The notes under the pieces were generated by a model. The model ran no database searches and was not told the origin of the DNA. It saw nothing but the letters and a program-made list of their open reading frames with translations. 64,000 bases of DNA from JAFDBW01 sp963723355 (GTDB taxonomy: Bacteria; Desulfobacterota; Desulfuromonadia; Desulfuromonadales; BM103): positions 1-64,000 of the forward strand of contig CAVRQQ010000005.1 of NCBI GenBank assembly GCA_963723355.1. Reading direction: 5' to 3'. Of the stretch, positions 62,885 through 64,000 are shown in pieces; the stretch's first letter is position 1, and the number at the start of each line of letters is the position of its first letter. A program made the position numbers and the translations under genes.

Positions 62885-64000
62885 GGGATTAGCCTTTCGA
62901 ATGATTTCAACAACATCATCAAAGAGAATATCTACTTTTACCTGCAAACCTGGCACTACTGCTCGAATTCGCTCAGATGTCTTTTCTTTAATTCGCCAAA
63001 GGTCTTCAACGAGTGAAATGATCCCATCAATCTCCAATTGATTATGGTCAACGACAAAATTTTCTAAACCAAAAGGGCGTAGCAATTCCTGGTATTTATG
63101 TGACCAACCAAGTGCTAACACAGGCACCCCTTCGGAAAGGGCAAAAACAAGACTATGGAACCTTGAAGCAATCAGCATATCAACTTGACCAAGAATTGAT
63201 TTCACTGTTTCAACAGGATAGTAATCGCGTACAGCGCAGCATTGTTCAGCGTTTTTTATTTGCGAAGCCACAAGGCTGAGAGAAAACGGTCGTCCGGCCC
63301 AGAAGCACCGGGCACCTTGATTTCATTAGGCATTAAGAGAACCTTCGCACCCAACTTCGCGGTGCAATGATCAATCAATGCAACCAAGAGTTTGACATAA
63401 TGATTATTTAAACCAACACCAGGTAGACGCTCATAGACCCGCATATTAGGCACCATCCCAATGATGGGGCGATCTTTCCCGAGGCCCAACCCTCTGATAA
63501 GAGTACGCCCAACTACGGTAGAGTCTCCTGAGAAGCGGAAAGCAATCTGGCGTCTGCCGGATTGAAGAAGTAGGCACATTTTGTAGTTTAGCCAATATCT
63601 GGACGACTCATCATCACGAGAAATAAAAAGTGAGGCTTTTTCGCAAATAATTCTTGTCGGGTCAGCAATCTCAGAGTTCTCAAAAGGCCCCCATGCTGGG
63701 ACAAGAATATAAGGCTTATTGTTAACGTCACAATACTCTGTCCAAGCTTGGGTTTCCTTGACAACCGCCTTTCCCCAAGCAGCTATCACTGTATGCAAAG
63801 CCACTTACATCGATCACTGCGTCAATAGATTCGATCGCATTGATTTCATAAGCAGCTCTTGTGTTCGTTTTAATGGCTTGGGCAAAATCGGGATTTTTTT
63901 CTGGCAAGAAGGTATTCAGGAATTTTTGGCAAAAACGGTAATTTGCGAAAATCTGCATCCGTGAACTCGGGGCATAAAACAGAGGCTCAAATCCAGATCC
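62882..64000 (-). CDS. polysaccharide pyruvyl transferase family protein (frameshifted, 5' end off window)
   Basis: Three frames join across about 63785 and 63265. The reading begins outside the window (GFEPLFYAPSSRMQIFANYR), continues IDAVIDVSGFAYSDS and GKAVVKETQAW, then PYILVPAWGPFENSEIADP and GLGLGKDRPIIGMVPNMRVYE. It ends VDMLIASRFHSLVFALSEGV, PVLALGWSHKYQEL and IIRKANP. The SRFHSLVFA...GWSHKY motif is characteristic of the pyruvyl transferase fold (PF04230, WcaK/PssM-like). It adds pyruvate ketals to polysaccharides. The neighbouring FrhB-like gene is a common partner. Confidence 0.75.

Noticed and set aside
1..64000. CRISPR arrays, rRNA operons or intact insertion sequences
   Set aside because: No regularly spaced repeats, rRNA-like sequence or transposase gene was seen on either strand.

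Overview
The window looks like chromosomal DNA of a Desulfuromonadales/Geobacter-type deltaproteobacterium (Desulfobacterota). This is inferred from gene content: an Agl/Glt-like envelope energiser cluster, a Cys-rich response regulator of a kind common in Geobacter relatives, a PrsK/PrsR-exosortase A locus and a TAXI-type TRAP transporter. No rRNA or ribosomal protein marker is present to fix the taxonomy.

Layout. (1) 1-16.3 kb, plus strand: a co-directional cluster for an envelope-spanning machine. It holds the decayed end of a large repeat-type surface protein, a very large OmpA-module/beta-barrel protein, TPR and coiled-coil secreted proteins and lipoproteins, then a TolQ/ExbB homologue, two TolR/ExbD homologues and a TonB-like protein with a C-terminal AgmX/PglI-type domain. 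(2) 16.6-18.7 kb: two c-di-GMP-linked response regulators (REC-PilZ and REC-HD-GYP). (3) 18.8-26 kb: an A+T-rich accessory stretch with long intergenic DNA, three families of short repeats, a cupin, glycerol-3-phosphate dehydrogenase, an ankyrin protein, a Cys-rich REC protein and a hipA-hipB toxin-antitoxin pair preceded by four helically phased operator-like palindromes. (4) 26-32.9 kb: pyrC, a DUF454 membrane protein, tRNA-Leu(CAA), a TAXI TRAP transporter (fused permease plus binding protein), an atypical SDR and a DUF4124 protein. (5) 33-38 kb, minus strand: xrtA-epsI-prsK-prsR. (6) 38.4-41.4 kb, plus strand: a small A+T-rich cassette of a Tat-signal protein, a PqqD-like peptide chaperone, an HprK-related kinase and an NTP_transf_5 nucleotidyltransferase, preceded by a good sigma-54 promoter match. 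It is flanked on both sides by decayed fragments of exopolysaccharide genes. (7) 41.76-64 kb, minus strand: a long exosortase-associated exopolysaccharide operon (TIGR03790 protein, CapK-like ligase, asparagine synthase, beta-helix protein, methyltransferase, transglutaminase/HEAT protein, ATP-grasp, O-antigen ligase-type polymerase, glycosyltransferases, deacetylase, heparinase-like lipoprotein, FrhB-like iron-sulfur protein, pyruvyl transferase).

How the parts fit. The minus-strand exopolysaccharide operon, exosortase A/EpsI and the PrsK/PrsR sigma-54 two-component system form a classic exosortase A locus, although no PEP-CTERM substrate is encoded here. The plus-strand cassette in its middle resembles the kinase/nucleotidyltransferase tailoring modules known from some lasso-peptide clusters, but it has no cyclase or protease. 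It looks like a distinct protein- or peptide-modification system, possibly switched on by the neighbouring PrsR. This is the most interesting candidate in the window.

Caveat: many apparent frameshifts lie at 1-12 kb and 60-64 kb and none were seen between. They may be sequencing or assembly errors rather than true pseudogenes.
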